DNA of 64,000 nt from Ascaris suum (lineage: Eukaryota > Nematoda > Chromadorea > Rhabditida > Ascarididae). Shown here piece after piece: positions 1 to 13,100 of the stretch (position 1 is its first letter; each line of letters starts with the position of its first letter). The DNA is taken from assembly GCA_013433145.1 (NCBI GenBank), contig CM024191.1:1504501-1568500 (forward strand), in the 5' to 3' direction. Both the position numbers and the translations under genes were made by a program. The notes beneath the pieces are model-generated. The model was not told the DNA's origin. It worked only from the letters and a program-made list of their open reading frames with translations, and made no database searches.

Positions 1-320
1 TTTGTGATAGTATGGTTTTATGGTGCGAAGTAGTGCTCATGGAATTTCATAGTTGCCGCTCATAGTTGATAGGTGTTAATGAATTCAAAGAGTGAAGCGT
101 TTAGGTCGCTCGCTCCTTTGTGTGTGGCGACAATGATCTTTTCACGTGCAATATTCCTGTTCTTACATATTGATTGTATTTAGTGAAGGTCTTTCCCCTT
201 ACCGTTTCTTCTTCACTGCAGCTTCTTTCTTTTATTTTTCTTCTGATCGGATGGGGAAATAGCCGAAATACTATAACCTACACCGGCGTCTTTTTCAAGA
301 TAGTCGTTTTAAACCATCAG

Positions 321-482
321 GGCACAAGTTCGTAATTCTCTGGAGGCAAAACAGATTTTTAAAGATTATGACTCGGCGACAGCTGTTGGTGATCGCAGTC
401 GTGATCGTCATTTCCGATCGTTGGGACAAGGTCATCGAAGGGGCAACTCGCGTCGAAACGATAAGAAACTCGTTAGCACATT
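321..482 (+). CDS. SON: SON exon: RS-rich N-terminal part
   Basis: Frame reads AQVRNSLEAKQIFKDYD and then an Arg/Ser/Asp-rich stretch ending RRNDKKLVST. Donor TT/GTGAGTAC at 482 leaves phase 2 and joins exactly to the next exon (TT+G gives Leu). Two acceptors are possible, CAG at 318-320 or CAG at 352-354 (exon from 355). The first coding exon may lie further left. Confidence 0.65.
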
Positions 483-3400
483 GTGAGTACTTTTTTTCAG
501 TTGCTCGACATGGTCTTAATTATTCTGAGACCAATAACTGCTTTATGCATATTCGTTCATTGCAGCTTGTACTCATCTGTGTTTACCCCGCAAAACAGTC
601 TACTCAGTTTATACCTGCAGAAGTCCCATATGAAACAACCTTATTTGCACGACGTTCTAAAGTCTTCGAAAATTGCTGCTTGTTTGTTCGCACTCTATTT
701 TACATTGCTACTGCCCACTTATCCACTTTCGGCTTTTTATTTTATTTTCAAAAGTTTTTGGACTAGATTCAAGTAAATTGGCTTTCCTGTGGTAAATTGA
801 TGGTGTCAGTTTGATATTTGACAGTAAATTTGTAAATTGTCACTACAGTTACCAATCTGTTGCTATAAATTGGCAGTAAATTTGGACAGTGAGAATGGCT
901 TTCGATAAGTAACAAAATAGGCAACAGCACTGAACAATGTAAGGATAGCAATATGCATGTGCTAGTTCGTTATTTGATCGCCGTTTTTGTTTGTGTTCCA
1001 GCTTGATTGACGCGAGCATTCACACTAGTGTTTGGGCGAGGGTTTCCACCTACTGAAATGACGAATCCTACCTCCACGGGGCAGGGGAACTTTCGAATTT
1101 GCGAGGGCCCCCACGGGGGTAAGTTCTCAGAATCCTTAGCGGAGACGGAGACTTGGAAAATGGCCGGTTCTATCACTAAACTTTTCCCTCGTTCATGCTG
1201 TTATGGTGTATCGTTTTCATGGGAAGCTGCAGTAGGAACAATTTTCGAAAAGTTGCAGTCGTGGCGTATCTTTGGCAACTCGTTTGATGTAGAAGCCGCG
1301 GATGAAGCCCAAAATGCTTATATTTAGCAGACGCTGTTGCATGCTCTATTAAGTGGTAGCAGAACTTCAGGAACTGCTTGCAAGGAATGGCTATTGGTTG
1401 CTAGTGAGAAGAGGCTGTGATGAGTTGGAAGAAAGAAGTCTAATGAAAACCACTCTTCTCTTGCAAAAGTGATAGGAGATAAGATGAGGAGCAGTGTGCT
1501 TTTTTTGACATATGTGAGCCACGTAGTAAAGTTGTTACGATCAGTGTTGTTTAGTTTTCGGCAGGTTATTCGTTCTTATTTTACCGGGGTGCCCGCAGGC
1601 GGACGATTAATTGCAGCAAATCCCCATGGGGCGGGGGATTTTTGATCGCTTAGGCGTCTGCGGAAGGAGCAAGGCGGTGAACTCCGAACACTAATTCAAA
1701 CGATGAAACTTTGCTATAGTTGTATTGCGATGTAGCTGGCAAATCGCGATCTTTCATTAGCGCATCCATTTATGTTTTAGTACGCCAACGTGAGCGTTGT
1801 TAAAGGGCTTGAATATGACCACTTTTTTTAAGTGGAGACTCAGAGAATGCACCTGAAAGATTTGTTTTAGAACCGGGAACAATATAAAAGTTTCATATTG
1901 GAGCCGTTTTGTAGTGTTGATTATTTGGATATTTAAACGCTTCCATATGTAGCCATTCATTCGTTCTACAGGTCAGCAAAACTAGCATCCTTAGGTTTTT
2001 CTGTTTGTTTTTTTTTTTTTTTTTTTTACCAGATTTGATTTGATTTTATCTATAGTTTAATTTCATTTCGCGGGTTCTTTGCAAAACTCAATTCCGTTTT
2101 TTTTTTTAAATTCAGGCTCTTAGGGGACGTATTAGGTCGTTTTCACATTGTGGCTTATGAAATATTTCGTCTAGTATTATATTAAAAAGAGTTTTCAATA
2201 TTGCCTGTACTCCCATATCAAAGGGATAGATCTAGTACTTAAGAAGTGTTTTCTTCTTGCCATTTTCGAATGATAGATTCTATATTCAACGAAATATTCG
2301 ATTTTTGTCACTTCGACAGGAAAGCTGCTTTTCTCTCAGGTCATCAGCGAGCGAATGGCTTATTACGGTTGGGGAATTTGATTGTTACTACTGGTAAAGA
2401 AAATTGTTACGGTATTGGTAGAGCTCAAAAGGGCATCTGCACCCATTCATACTATAAAAGGTGAAGTGGAAAGAAACAAGTAAATAATGAGGAAATCATC
2501 TATTATAGTCAACTGAGGAGGGTGAAATATTAACCAGTGATTCATTTCGTAGGCGCCTGGATGGAGGTGTATTCCTGCGATGAATTTTCTTTATCTTCCG
2601 CATATCAGGCGATCTTATGTTTAAGGAGGCTTCTGTTCTATATAGTACTATATATGCAGTAATTCCTTCAATGGATGCTCCGGAAAAAGTGGCAAGTGAA
2701 AGATCTCTGCAGGCATGAAAAATAGAAAACCGATAGTTTATTTCTCGATAGTTTATTTTTCTGCGATAATCAGGAATAAGCTCACAGTAATAGAAATGGC
2801 AGCTCTCCTCCAGGAGAGAACATTTCTTTATGATTAGGCCTTCTTTTGAAAAACGATGGCAAAATCAAGACCCTTCTTGATATATCCATCCTTCGATACT
2901 TTGGCAAAAAGCGCAAAGACACGACATATGCTTGAAGATGTGTCACTTACTCGATGACACTCGTAACAGTGTTTTTAAAAATGTGCCTATTTTGCAAGCG
3001 AATTTCGATATGATGTCAAGTTTATAAGTTTATTACAACGAATTTTCATTTTCTTAGATGAGTTACATTGCGTTCAAAACCGACTTCAGTTCCTTCTTTT
3101 TATTTATTTTTTTTTTTTGCAGGCGTCGGCCAAGTCGTGGAAGGTTTCGCCGTCCTCCGAAATCATTTAGCCCTGTGACGAAGAGACGTAGTTTTTCGCA
3201 CTCACATTCAAGGTCAAGGTAAGAGAACCTTCAGTGAGCGTAGTAGGTATTTTACCGGAGATAATCAATTTGGGACATTGGACGTTGTCCTGTTCCCTAA
3301 TTTTCTCACTTGCCGTTTCTCTCTGAGTTCTTACGTACTAATAAGAGATCAAAGGGGACTGCTTGGGTAGGCTATTTTCTCACACAAACTGTAGAGAGGA

Positions 3401-4079
3401 GAGACAGGGAAAGAGGGACAACGATGTAGCAGTTTTTCTAGGCATCAGTTAAGATGCTGATGTGGTTTAAATATTGATTAAAAGAAGTGGCTTGTTTTTT
3501 TTTTTTTAAATTCTTAACTGCTGTGTCGGGCTGGATTCATTCTTTGATTCCGGATGTTTTTTTGCTACGGTTCTGCACTCGTGCATTAATAACCGGCATC
3601 ATAGAGAGAGTGCATTATTTGAATTGTGAACACACACGAGGTAGTTGATGATTTGCCGCTGCACTAGTGTACATCTCGAGATAAGTGATTTTTTGGGCGT
3701 TTTTTCCCTTGTGAGGAGTGCGTCCAACGAGGGAAAGAGTTGATCTCTTTTTGCCTCAGCGAAGGCGATAATTCAGATTTTGGACAGCTAGATGCAGAAA
3801 GAAAGAGAGCTCTTCCCCGCTCATGAGGAGAGTGATGGTTCGTGCGTTGAATTACAGATATTTTCGTGAAGGAGGAAATTTGCAAGTTTTTGAACCTGTT
3901 TTCAGTTTAAATTTTTATCTGGAATGGTGGGTGTTTTATGGCGGAGGAGAGACGAGAGGGAGGGGAAAGAAGCAAACTAGCTGGGTGCCCGAAATCCCAG
4001 GGCATCACAGAAGCACTCCTGTACAGGTTTTTATTGAAGCCGAAATGAAATGCTGGAGTTTCCATGGTGTGAAATATCT

Positions 4080-4149
<70 letters not shown>

Positions 4150-7100
4150 GAGGATGGTCAGCTGAGATTACCAGAAGCTGTGCTACCCGCTTTAATCACT
4201 TTCTCATATCACCTTCATGAGAGAACTTCCAAGCAAAATTCGCTCCTGAAATCTCGGAATTGTAATGTTTGATGATGCAGTGTAGATGCATAGAACACTT
4301 TCAAGGGGAAATGTTGCACGTGCGCAATTTAGTATCTTCTATGAGCATCCGTTTTTCCAGGTATTTTTGACAGCAAAAATCCTTCAACCTTATCTCTGTA
4401 ATATGGGTTTCTGTCATATTTGTTTGAGTTTTTATCTAAGTAAAAACGATGCGTTTCTTCTGCATCGTTTGTCTGGCATGCCATCTGACGAGGACTTCCC
4501 TAGAAGATGACTCTAAAGCTTCATGCTGCGTACGTTCTCCACTTTTTTAAAGGATCGAATGGAATTACAGTGAACAAATGGCTTACGCTGGGAAGTGCTG
4601 ACATCTGATGGAATAGATGCTTCAGTTTGATTTGACCCATCGCAGCTGCATAATTGCTGTAGCCATCGTATAGATGTGCGAACATTTTCAAAGATTAACA
4701 GTTTTCATTGTGAATCGTGCTTCAACTAATCAGTGCTCTTCGCATGTTGAAAACAGTACGGTTGGCTTTGAATGTGAGAATATTTCTTTTTGTTGTTCTT
4801 CTGTCAATGTATATGCTCTAATGAATAAAGATGTTTAGATCGCTTAGTGGCTCATCTCATTCATCCGAACAATCGCATCATAGCAGAAGTCATTCAAAGC
4901 GAAGTCATAGCAGAGATCGGTGGCATCGACGGGAGTGGAAGAGGCGGAATATTGCAGAGAAATTCGATGAGCATAAAATCGATAAGAAAAAGTTGCTCGA
5001 AATTGCACAGCGTAATGCTGCTCAAATGGCACAGGTAGGACAATCATTACATAATTCATCGTTATGTTCTGATGACCTTATTTCGTCGGTGATGATGTTC
5101 TGATGTGGTTGCGTTGTAACGAACAGCTTTTATATTCTTATAGTCTACAATTTTTTACATTTTTTTTTGAGACGATAGCTTCTTTTATAGTCGACAGTTT
5201 TTATATTCTTGAGACGGTAATTTCTCGAGCACAGTGCACGATCTAAGTGTAAGAAATAATTTGATCCTTATCCTCGTCAGTTCAAAGACCGTAATTTTTT
5301 TTTTTGGAATATTCTACCGCCTTCCTCCTTTTTAAAATATGAACCTAATTTGCCGCCCATAGGTGCCTAATTTGTTTGTTTAGATTGGTAGTTTACCAAG
5401 TGCTACTACGGAAGCGAGGGAAACGAGTGGGCAATCTGTCGATCAGCTTGTAGGTATGTATCTTACGATTCAAATGTTGCACATCTTCGACAATTTCTGC
5501 ATGAGTATCTCGAAGCAATAATAATTGCTATTGAAAGACTTTATCGTTCAAGTAAATGGCGTAATTCTCTGGCCCATCTGAAATTTGTCTTTTGAGACGT
5601 TGAAGTTGGCTGCCTATTTTATTCTTTATGGGTTAAAGGTTTTTTTTAGTGATATGAGATAAATCTTAAGCAGGAAAAAGAAATTGTTTTTACAGATTTC
5701 TGCCAGAAGCTGCAACGTTCACAAGAGAAAGCGGAAAGACGTGAGAAAGGAGAGCAAGTGTCTAGTGACGATGAGGAGATTATCATACCAAAGAAACGAA
5801 AACCCGATGATGATACTGATTTCATGAAACATCCGTTCGCCTTGAAGTCTTCCGTTCCTATCACGATAAATATAGCGGTAACGTGCTATTCCGTGCACTT
5901 TTGTAATGAAGGAGGGAAAGAGTGTGGTCATTGCATTGCCTTCTGATATTTCGCCAATTCGGGGATTATGGTGTTATGATGTCATTTTATTTGCGAATGC
6001 TAAGCAGTACAGTTGGAATATAGCAGAAAGAGGAGACTACCAATGAATGCGCTTTTTTTTAAGGCGTTGAGTTTCATATATCTCAATGCGATTTCAACAA
6101 CTGGGTTTAATAGGGAAATATTGTCTGTTTCCATTTCCCACAAAATTTCGCGAATAAAAAACAGGAATTGATGTGGTCGGGGTTTGCTTATTTATGAATC
6201 TGGACAATAATTGACTGATTACTTCATTTCACATATTTAGAGAAAAAACTGCACATCACTTCGGGAATCGTTGTAGGCAGGTGAGGTGCCGGAGTGACTC
6301 TTAGTCTGCATAATAGATCCTCGAGAATTTCCATACGAAGCGTCTTAAGCAAATCTGCATTCCTAGCATTTAGGGGGCCGACGAAAGGAGTGTAGATGAG
6401 GGCAGTTGTATCGGTTGTTCAGATGGCATCTTTAACCGTAAATATCAATTGATTTCAGAAAGTTTTTGATTCAAATGCGATGTAGTGATGTGCACGTGTG
6501 TTATCCAATCTTGAGTTCACAGCTGCATGTATAGCGCAACAGTTTTGATGAGTTCAAAATTTTTAAAGAAGCTCACACTAAGAAGATCTGTTAGGCAATA
6601 AAGAAGCGGATAATAAGTGCTGGCTGAGTCGATCCGAGAGACTGATGCAAAATGGTAGCATAGAAGGGGAAGCAACCAAAACTTGAAATTAAATTAAACA
6701 AGGAGCCAAAGACAGCTATTTCTTGTAACGATTCCTTTGCGCGTTCTTTTATTGATGTTATTTTTCTGCAAAGCAAGCTATTGGGGAATTGATTTTCTCT
6801 TTCTTCTTTCTAGAAAACCGTCCCTGTGCTGACAAAAGCACCCGCTCAACAGACTTTGGAGGACAGCCAGCTTCGAATCTGCTATCCTGTTTCTTCGGGT
6901 CAGGAGCATCGTGAAAAAGACACGGTATACTTTTTGTACCTTATTCGATTATTTGAAGTGTCACTTACAAAAAGAATGAAATGAAGGATAGCCATGCAAC
7001 TGCTATTTCGTTTATGAGGGGAGTTTGGAGGGACAACGGTGGGCTGGCAAGTAAGAAAGGGGTGGGAGAGGAAGGAGAACGAGGAAGGTGGGAGGAAGGT

Positions 7101-10100
7101 GGCTAACAATATTCAAGGATATGATCGTCATTTTAAAAAATTAAGTGGAAGTCAGTATGGGTTGTTCCTCGAATAATGCCAACTTTTCGTTGCACACCTT
7201 TCTGTCTCTCTGGTATTTTGCCATTTTTTTCGAAGGAAAAACGCTGTTGATTAAGGGTAGTAGATTTTATACCGTTTTCGTTCGGAGGGAGAGGAACGTC
7301 GATGAAATGTGGTAACAACGGTCATCGCAATATTCCTCAAGAAATATAGAGCGAAGTGAAGACCTCTAAGCTGTTTGCATTTTCTAGAAGAAAAGGATAT
7401 ATGCGTGCGCGCTAGAAGTGATTGATTTTCGACATTTTTGCTTAAAAGAACGGAGGTGAGTTCGTAGCCAAGAGAAAACGGAAGGGCACTTGAGGAACTT
7501 CTGTCTCCGACTGTCCGCGAAACGGGCAATATTATTCTGTTCATCTCATCTCTTTATTCTTCTGAAGGAATTTCAACTATTCCCTTCCTGTTAACTTGTA
7601 AATTTGCAGCTTTCTTTCTCAGCTGAACAAATGCTCCAGAAATTAGGGAAGACTCATTCTTTTGCAGCAGTCTTTAAAAAATTTGTTGATTATTTATATG
7701 TAGCTTGCGATGAAAATATTTTGGGGCAACAGTGCAATTGAATGTGATGGTTTTTTTTTCCCTCGGATAACTTTTCGAAGAATATTATAGTAAAACATTT
7801 AACTCCAAACGAGGCAAGCGATTTCTAGACAGTGGGAATTTTGAAGTGCGCAAGCAAAGATATCTGAGCAGAAATTTGCATAAAATTGGAAGGAGGGGAT
7901 GAGTGAGTAAGGAGTAAGGAATCCTATGCATTCACTATCTGAATGTGCCACTGTACTGTTTATCACAATGTCTTAGTGTAAATTCTGTTTACATTAAACT
8001 TGTGTTCGGCTTATCGAAAAGTTCCCCAAAAGTAGCGTGAGGGGACAGAGAAGGGGAGAGGGGGGAGCGTCGATTTGCTTTTGTTTGGGCATAATAATTT
8101 TCTTTTCAAACGTAGCTTGCTTTGCAGTGAGTTCATTTTTCCGGTGCAGATTCCCCTGGAGGGTTATTAAGTTTTGAATTTCCCATGCCCTTTCCGTTAC
8201 GAAATCCTGGCCGCTTGTTTCTGGGAGGTCGATTCCTGTCAGTTTTATGCAAAGGAAGCGCGATGTTCACTGAATGTGGCCATCAGTAACCAATTTCATA
8301 TGAAGCGAGAGTGATATAAGTTAGCGCTCAATTCATTATTTGTATGAGTATCATTAAGCACGGTTGGTCGACACTATTTGTATGTAAAGAAGATTGTTAT
8401 ATCTGCCCTCTTCGGCATTCTTGATCGGCAGGGCTAAATGTTTTCTGAAAGCAAATTACGCTTTAATAGGCGCATAGTTTCTTTATAGATGAATGTTTGT
8501 GCGCCTTTGGAGGGAGGATCGTATCTACTGCCACCACCGCCACCGCCACCTGTGTTGTTGCCTGTAGCAGAAACAACAAGCAGCCCTCCGACGAGCTTGC
8601 TAAGCTGCCTGCCGCCTCCACCGCCACCTCCCGAGCTTTCTCCGAAGGACAACTCAGCCGCAGATGTGGCTGGTACATCTGGTTTGCCAACTGTCAGTGC
8701 CACGCCTCATAATGATGCCCTTTCTCGTGAGCCGGCGGTCTTACCTAAAACGGTTTGTTGATTGCTTTTAATTCCTTTTATTAAGGCTGGCGTGGTAGGA
8801 TGAATTGGGGCGAAGGAAGGGGGGGGGGCGATAAAGATCTCTCTATCACTCTCTCCGTATCCCTCTATCGACAGAAGAAGCAATAACTTCCATTCTCTGG
8901 CCATTCCTACCAATCTTCACCTCAGACACGAAGTATGGACCGCACTTTTACACTTAAAGTGTTTGCTTTTTTTGCTCGCTCTAAAAACTGAACCGTGAGG
9001 CTTATGTTACGGACCTGTGAAACACTCAAAGGAGCATTCACTAAGGTACATTAACCACAAGCTTTTGATATGTATTCATGTGTTTGATCAGACGTTGTTA
9101 TGATAGGGGAGCGGAGGAACGATGAGAGAACGCTGCGGTGAAGTCGTTTGGATGATAAAGGAAGAGGGATGAGGATGAGACTCTTATAGTAACGAGGGAA
9201 GGTATCAGCCTTACTTCTCAGCTCTAGTTTTGCGAACATAACGCTCGCTCGGAATTAATGCTTTTTTCTGCAAATTTGTACTTGTGAAGATGTTTTAGAA
9301 TTTTCGAAGTGCTATGGACGTTGAAGTTAAGTGGACTGATCAAGATATTAGTGTGCGTATTTCCGCTGGGATCCATTAGTGAGAATGAAATTTCTGTGAT
9401 CCATCCGGAATGTTTTCCCGTAATGCAGCTTATCTTTCCAATTTATGGAGATATCGAATCGCTTCTTAGATTTAAAAACTACATGATCATTTAAGCCCGC
9501 GAACGTTGGGAAGGTACTAGCAAAACGAGTACAAGCGAAGAAGCGACTAAGTGAAAATCCGAACGACATCGAAGCGATGCAAATGCTTAGTGATGCTGAT
9601 GCGCAGGTAATCTTTGAGCATTTCTTTTTCATATAATATTGGTTTGAAGACATAGTGCTTCCTTTTTTGTTGTTTAGATTGCCATACTTCACTGCTGTTA
9701 TATTATTATACTGCTGAATCAAAAGATGGAGCGTATTTGAATGCTCTAGCAGCTGAGGCACACTGTTTGTGACGAAACGATGATGAGGATTTACGTTGCT
9801 GAATTAGTTTTCGTCTAGAGAGACTAATGTGAACGTTCACTTAAATGTGCTCTCAACTCCAGTCCACCTCATATCCCCTCCTTCTTCCCCCATCCCCCCT
9901 CCCCCTGCTCCCTAATACGAAATCCAGTCGCAGCAACCAAATAGTAAGATATCTCTTTGGTTGTTGCGAGCGATTCTGACGTCTGAAGGCGTTCCAGTGC
10001 TGCAGTAAAAACTGGTTTACTACAAATACGAAAAGGCACACGACGATGAGTAACAAACACATACTCTGATTAGCAAGTAAGATCGCAGCTTGTTTATATC

Positions 10101-13100
10101 TTCGGCTATAGCTCTGAAGGTATGGGAGATCATAATTCGCATGAGGGAGATATCACGAACAACCTGTTTCATAAATTAGGATCACCACAATCACTGAGGT
10201 CACCGACCCATTTGATCACCATAGATGATGTCTTCACATTGTTCACTCGTTTTAAGGTTATCTGGATTTTTACAGCACTCATATCTGCATAAATAATTTC
10301 TCCCTTATAGGATTTTTTGACGGTCCTGTACGTAAATTTCCAACTTATCCCGGCAAATATAAATTTTCATTTCCTGTCTGTGTGCCTGCTGATTAATAAA
10401 ATAATTTGGGTTCTAAATGTTATCCTAGTTTTGTCATGTTCAACGGCATTATCTTCCTTCCCCTCCCCCCCATCCTCTTTCTCTTTATGGCCACACATAC
10501 CCGGATCTCATTCCGTCTTTTCCAAGGTGCTCTTTCTAAATCCCGACCGCCCACAATCAGTCGTACGTTATTTGTTAAAATATATTAACTATTACCTGCA
10601 AATGATGTAGTAGGAACTCAGTGGTGGAAGAGGTTTGCTGAAATAGCCGGAAAGAGTGAGTAGGAATTGCAGATGAATGCATGGGCAGCGAGCAAGGATA
10701 CTGCAGGTCAGTTTACAGGTTCGACCGGCGTCAATGTTTTGACTGCTGAACAGCTCGCTCCAGACGATCCCCGCTTCAGTGCCTGGGCAAAGAAGGTCTG
10801 CCTATAGCATTTCGCTTTCCATATTTCGCCTTCGTGCTACGGTTTCGTGCAAATTTGTACGCATAACGTATATTGATGGGTGAGATTAGGAGATATGTTC
10901 GTTATGTGCGGTAATGAATTCTTGTAAAGATTTGGAAGAAGTTTCTTTAAGGATATTTGAAGAATTTGTTACAGTGTAAAAGGGATGCACTTTTAAGAGC
11001 AAAGTATTTCTGATGAGAAATTAAATTATTTGAAAGTGCTATTTGTATATCGTTCGGATCAAATGATCAACGACATTAACGGCGTCCGATTCGACGTTGA
11101 GGGTTGTTATTGTGCTGCGATACGTCGGTACGACGATGATTGATTGTTACATGTGTTTTACGAGTTGCTGCGTAACAATTGGAGCGACTTCATGCGTGAA
11201 GTTGGAGCTGTGCTGTGTATGATGCATATTCTTGCGATATTCTTGTGCATACAGCACTTCGATTCATCTGCTTTATTAAATGCTTGTCGCAGCACATTTA
11301 CTCTGGCTGCAAGCTGTGTCCTTCGTTCGGTGACTTCATTCGAGGGCAACTCAACACTGTCGATGTGTGCGTAGTCGCCTCTGATGGCTATGGATCGTTA
11401 TACGTTTATTGTCCGTAAAATGCAATAATGCGGTCGACGCGATACTCTCGGTCGACCGGGTGTATTGCATTGTCGACGGACACGTAAATGCGGGTCTGTC
11501 CTGCCGACATATCTAAGATGCGACGTTGCGATGATAAAGAATGTTCGCGCCCCGTGCTTTATGTCTTTTACTTGCTTCCGCGCTTTCCATATTCGGGCAT
11601 AGTGGTTTTCGGCATTGATATTATTATATGTCGTTTGAAGTACTTAAAAGTGGTCTTTCCTAGACAGTGTTTCGTGTTTTTCGCCAAGCTATAATAAACT
11701 TACAACATTTTCATTGAAGGATCTAATAGTTCATCTGGATAAATTGTTGTGCAGTGTATAGGTGAGAAGATTAAACGTGTCGTGAAAAGATTTCCTTCGT
11801 ATCTCTACAGTTTAAAGTAATCGACTGATTTACTTGCTGAAATTGCGATCGTGTTGGACTATATTGAGTTGCGTCCATAATTTCAACATGTCAGCCTCGA
11901 ACGTGGTCGGTGGGCTTGCTGAACGATCACATCATTAGAGAGCAGTGCAACACCTTTATGATCATTTAACAATAAAAGTTGATTCTTGTGGTTGAGCAGA
12001 TGCCTGGATGTATCGTGCGAGCGTGTTCGGTTGCAATTTCAATTTTGTAAGTTTCATCGAGTGAACAAAACTTAATGGTCTTAATTAGCTTGCAAGACGC
12101 CCTACGAAAACGATTAGTTGTTATTTTCAACGAAAGCTTTCCCGTTCGAGCAGATTACTCGACGAGGACTCAACAAGGGTGTATCGTAGTATTTTTTTTG
12201 GCACTCTACAACCATCAGTTCGGTGTGTGGTCTAATTTGGATCATATCAGTCAATAAAAAGTTTGTTAATTTCTCAACGTAATGTAGAATTTTATATAAT
12301 GTAGAATTTTATATCATGTGTATATGTCCGTATCCACATTTGTTTTAGAGCTTTCCATCATTATATATGCTTTTGCAGCTTTGTTTCGAGCTATAATTAC
12401 TGTTTCTTTTTTTTTTTCACTCGTTTGAGGCAACCGCAACCAGTTTTACTTCTGATCCTATATGTAGCGCAGCATTGGAGGATGATTATAAGCTTCTTCG
12501 TACTGCGCATTAAACTATATCGTTTTTCGTCACTTCTATGAGATTGTTTAATAGTATCGCATGATCAGAAATTTCTGAGAAAATATAAGCACATTACAAA
12601 TTTGTCTATGAAGCTGTGGAGAAATTCAACGACTTGCAATATCTCATTGAGGCAAAATCTGATTTATTATATAACTGTAGAATAATAGGTTCATTGCGTG
12701 CAAAACCGCATCGTATATGTAAGGTTTTTTAGCGGTTAATTGTTGATACTTGCGCGCTTATGCGAAATAATCATGGGTGGCATACTTCAACTTTCGCAAA
12801 ATACTCATCAAATTCAGCATCATATTTATGAACTTTCACTATATCTCTATTTGTAGGTTCTCTTTCATTAATAATTTGGTGCTAAAGGTGATCAAAAAAA
12901 GTGAATTTATTCGATGTTTATTCGTTTATCGACTACAATATATTCCGTCTTTCTTCTTGAAGTAGTTTATTTATTCGATTGCCGGCAATGATTATATCAA
13001 TTGAAATATGCGGTTAATATAATTGATGGTTATTTAAGTTGTGCATTTTAGCTCTTCAGCGTTGATCGTTGTATTATGCTAGTTGTATTTGTCATTGACG

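Noticed and set aside
1007..1327. 106-residue plus-strand frame in SON intron 1, with a possible GTAAG donor near 1120
   Set aside because: No SON-like or other recognisable sequence, and flanking exons join in phase without it.
6100..6125. GGTTTAATA resembling the start of nematode spliced leader SL1
   Set aside because: Only the first few bases match; no splice donor or Sm-site-containing SL RNA follows.
8434..8703. Minus-strand frame with glycine runs opposite the SON proline-rich exon
   Set aside because: It is the antisense shadow of CCA/CCG proline codons; the plus strand has matching phase and splice sites.
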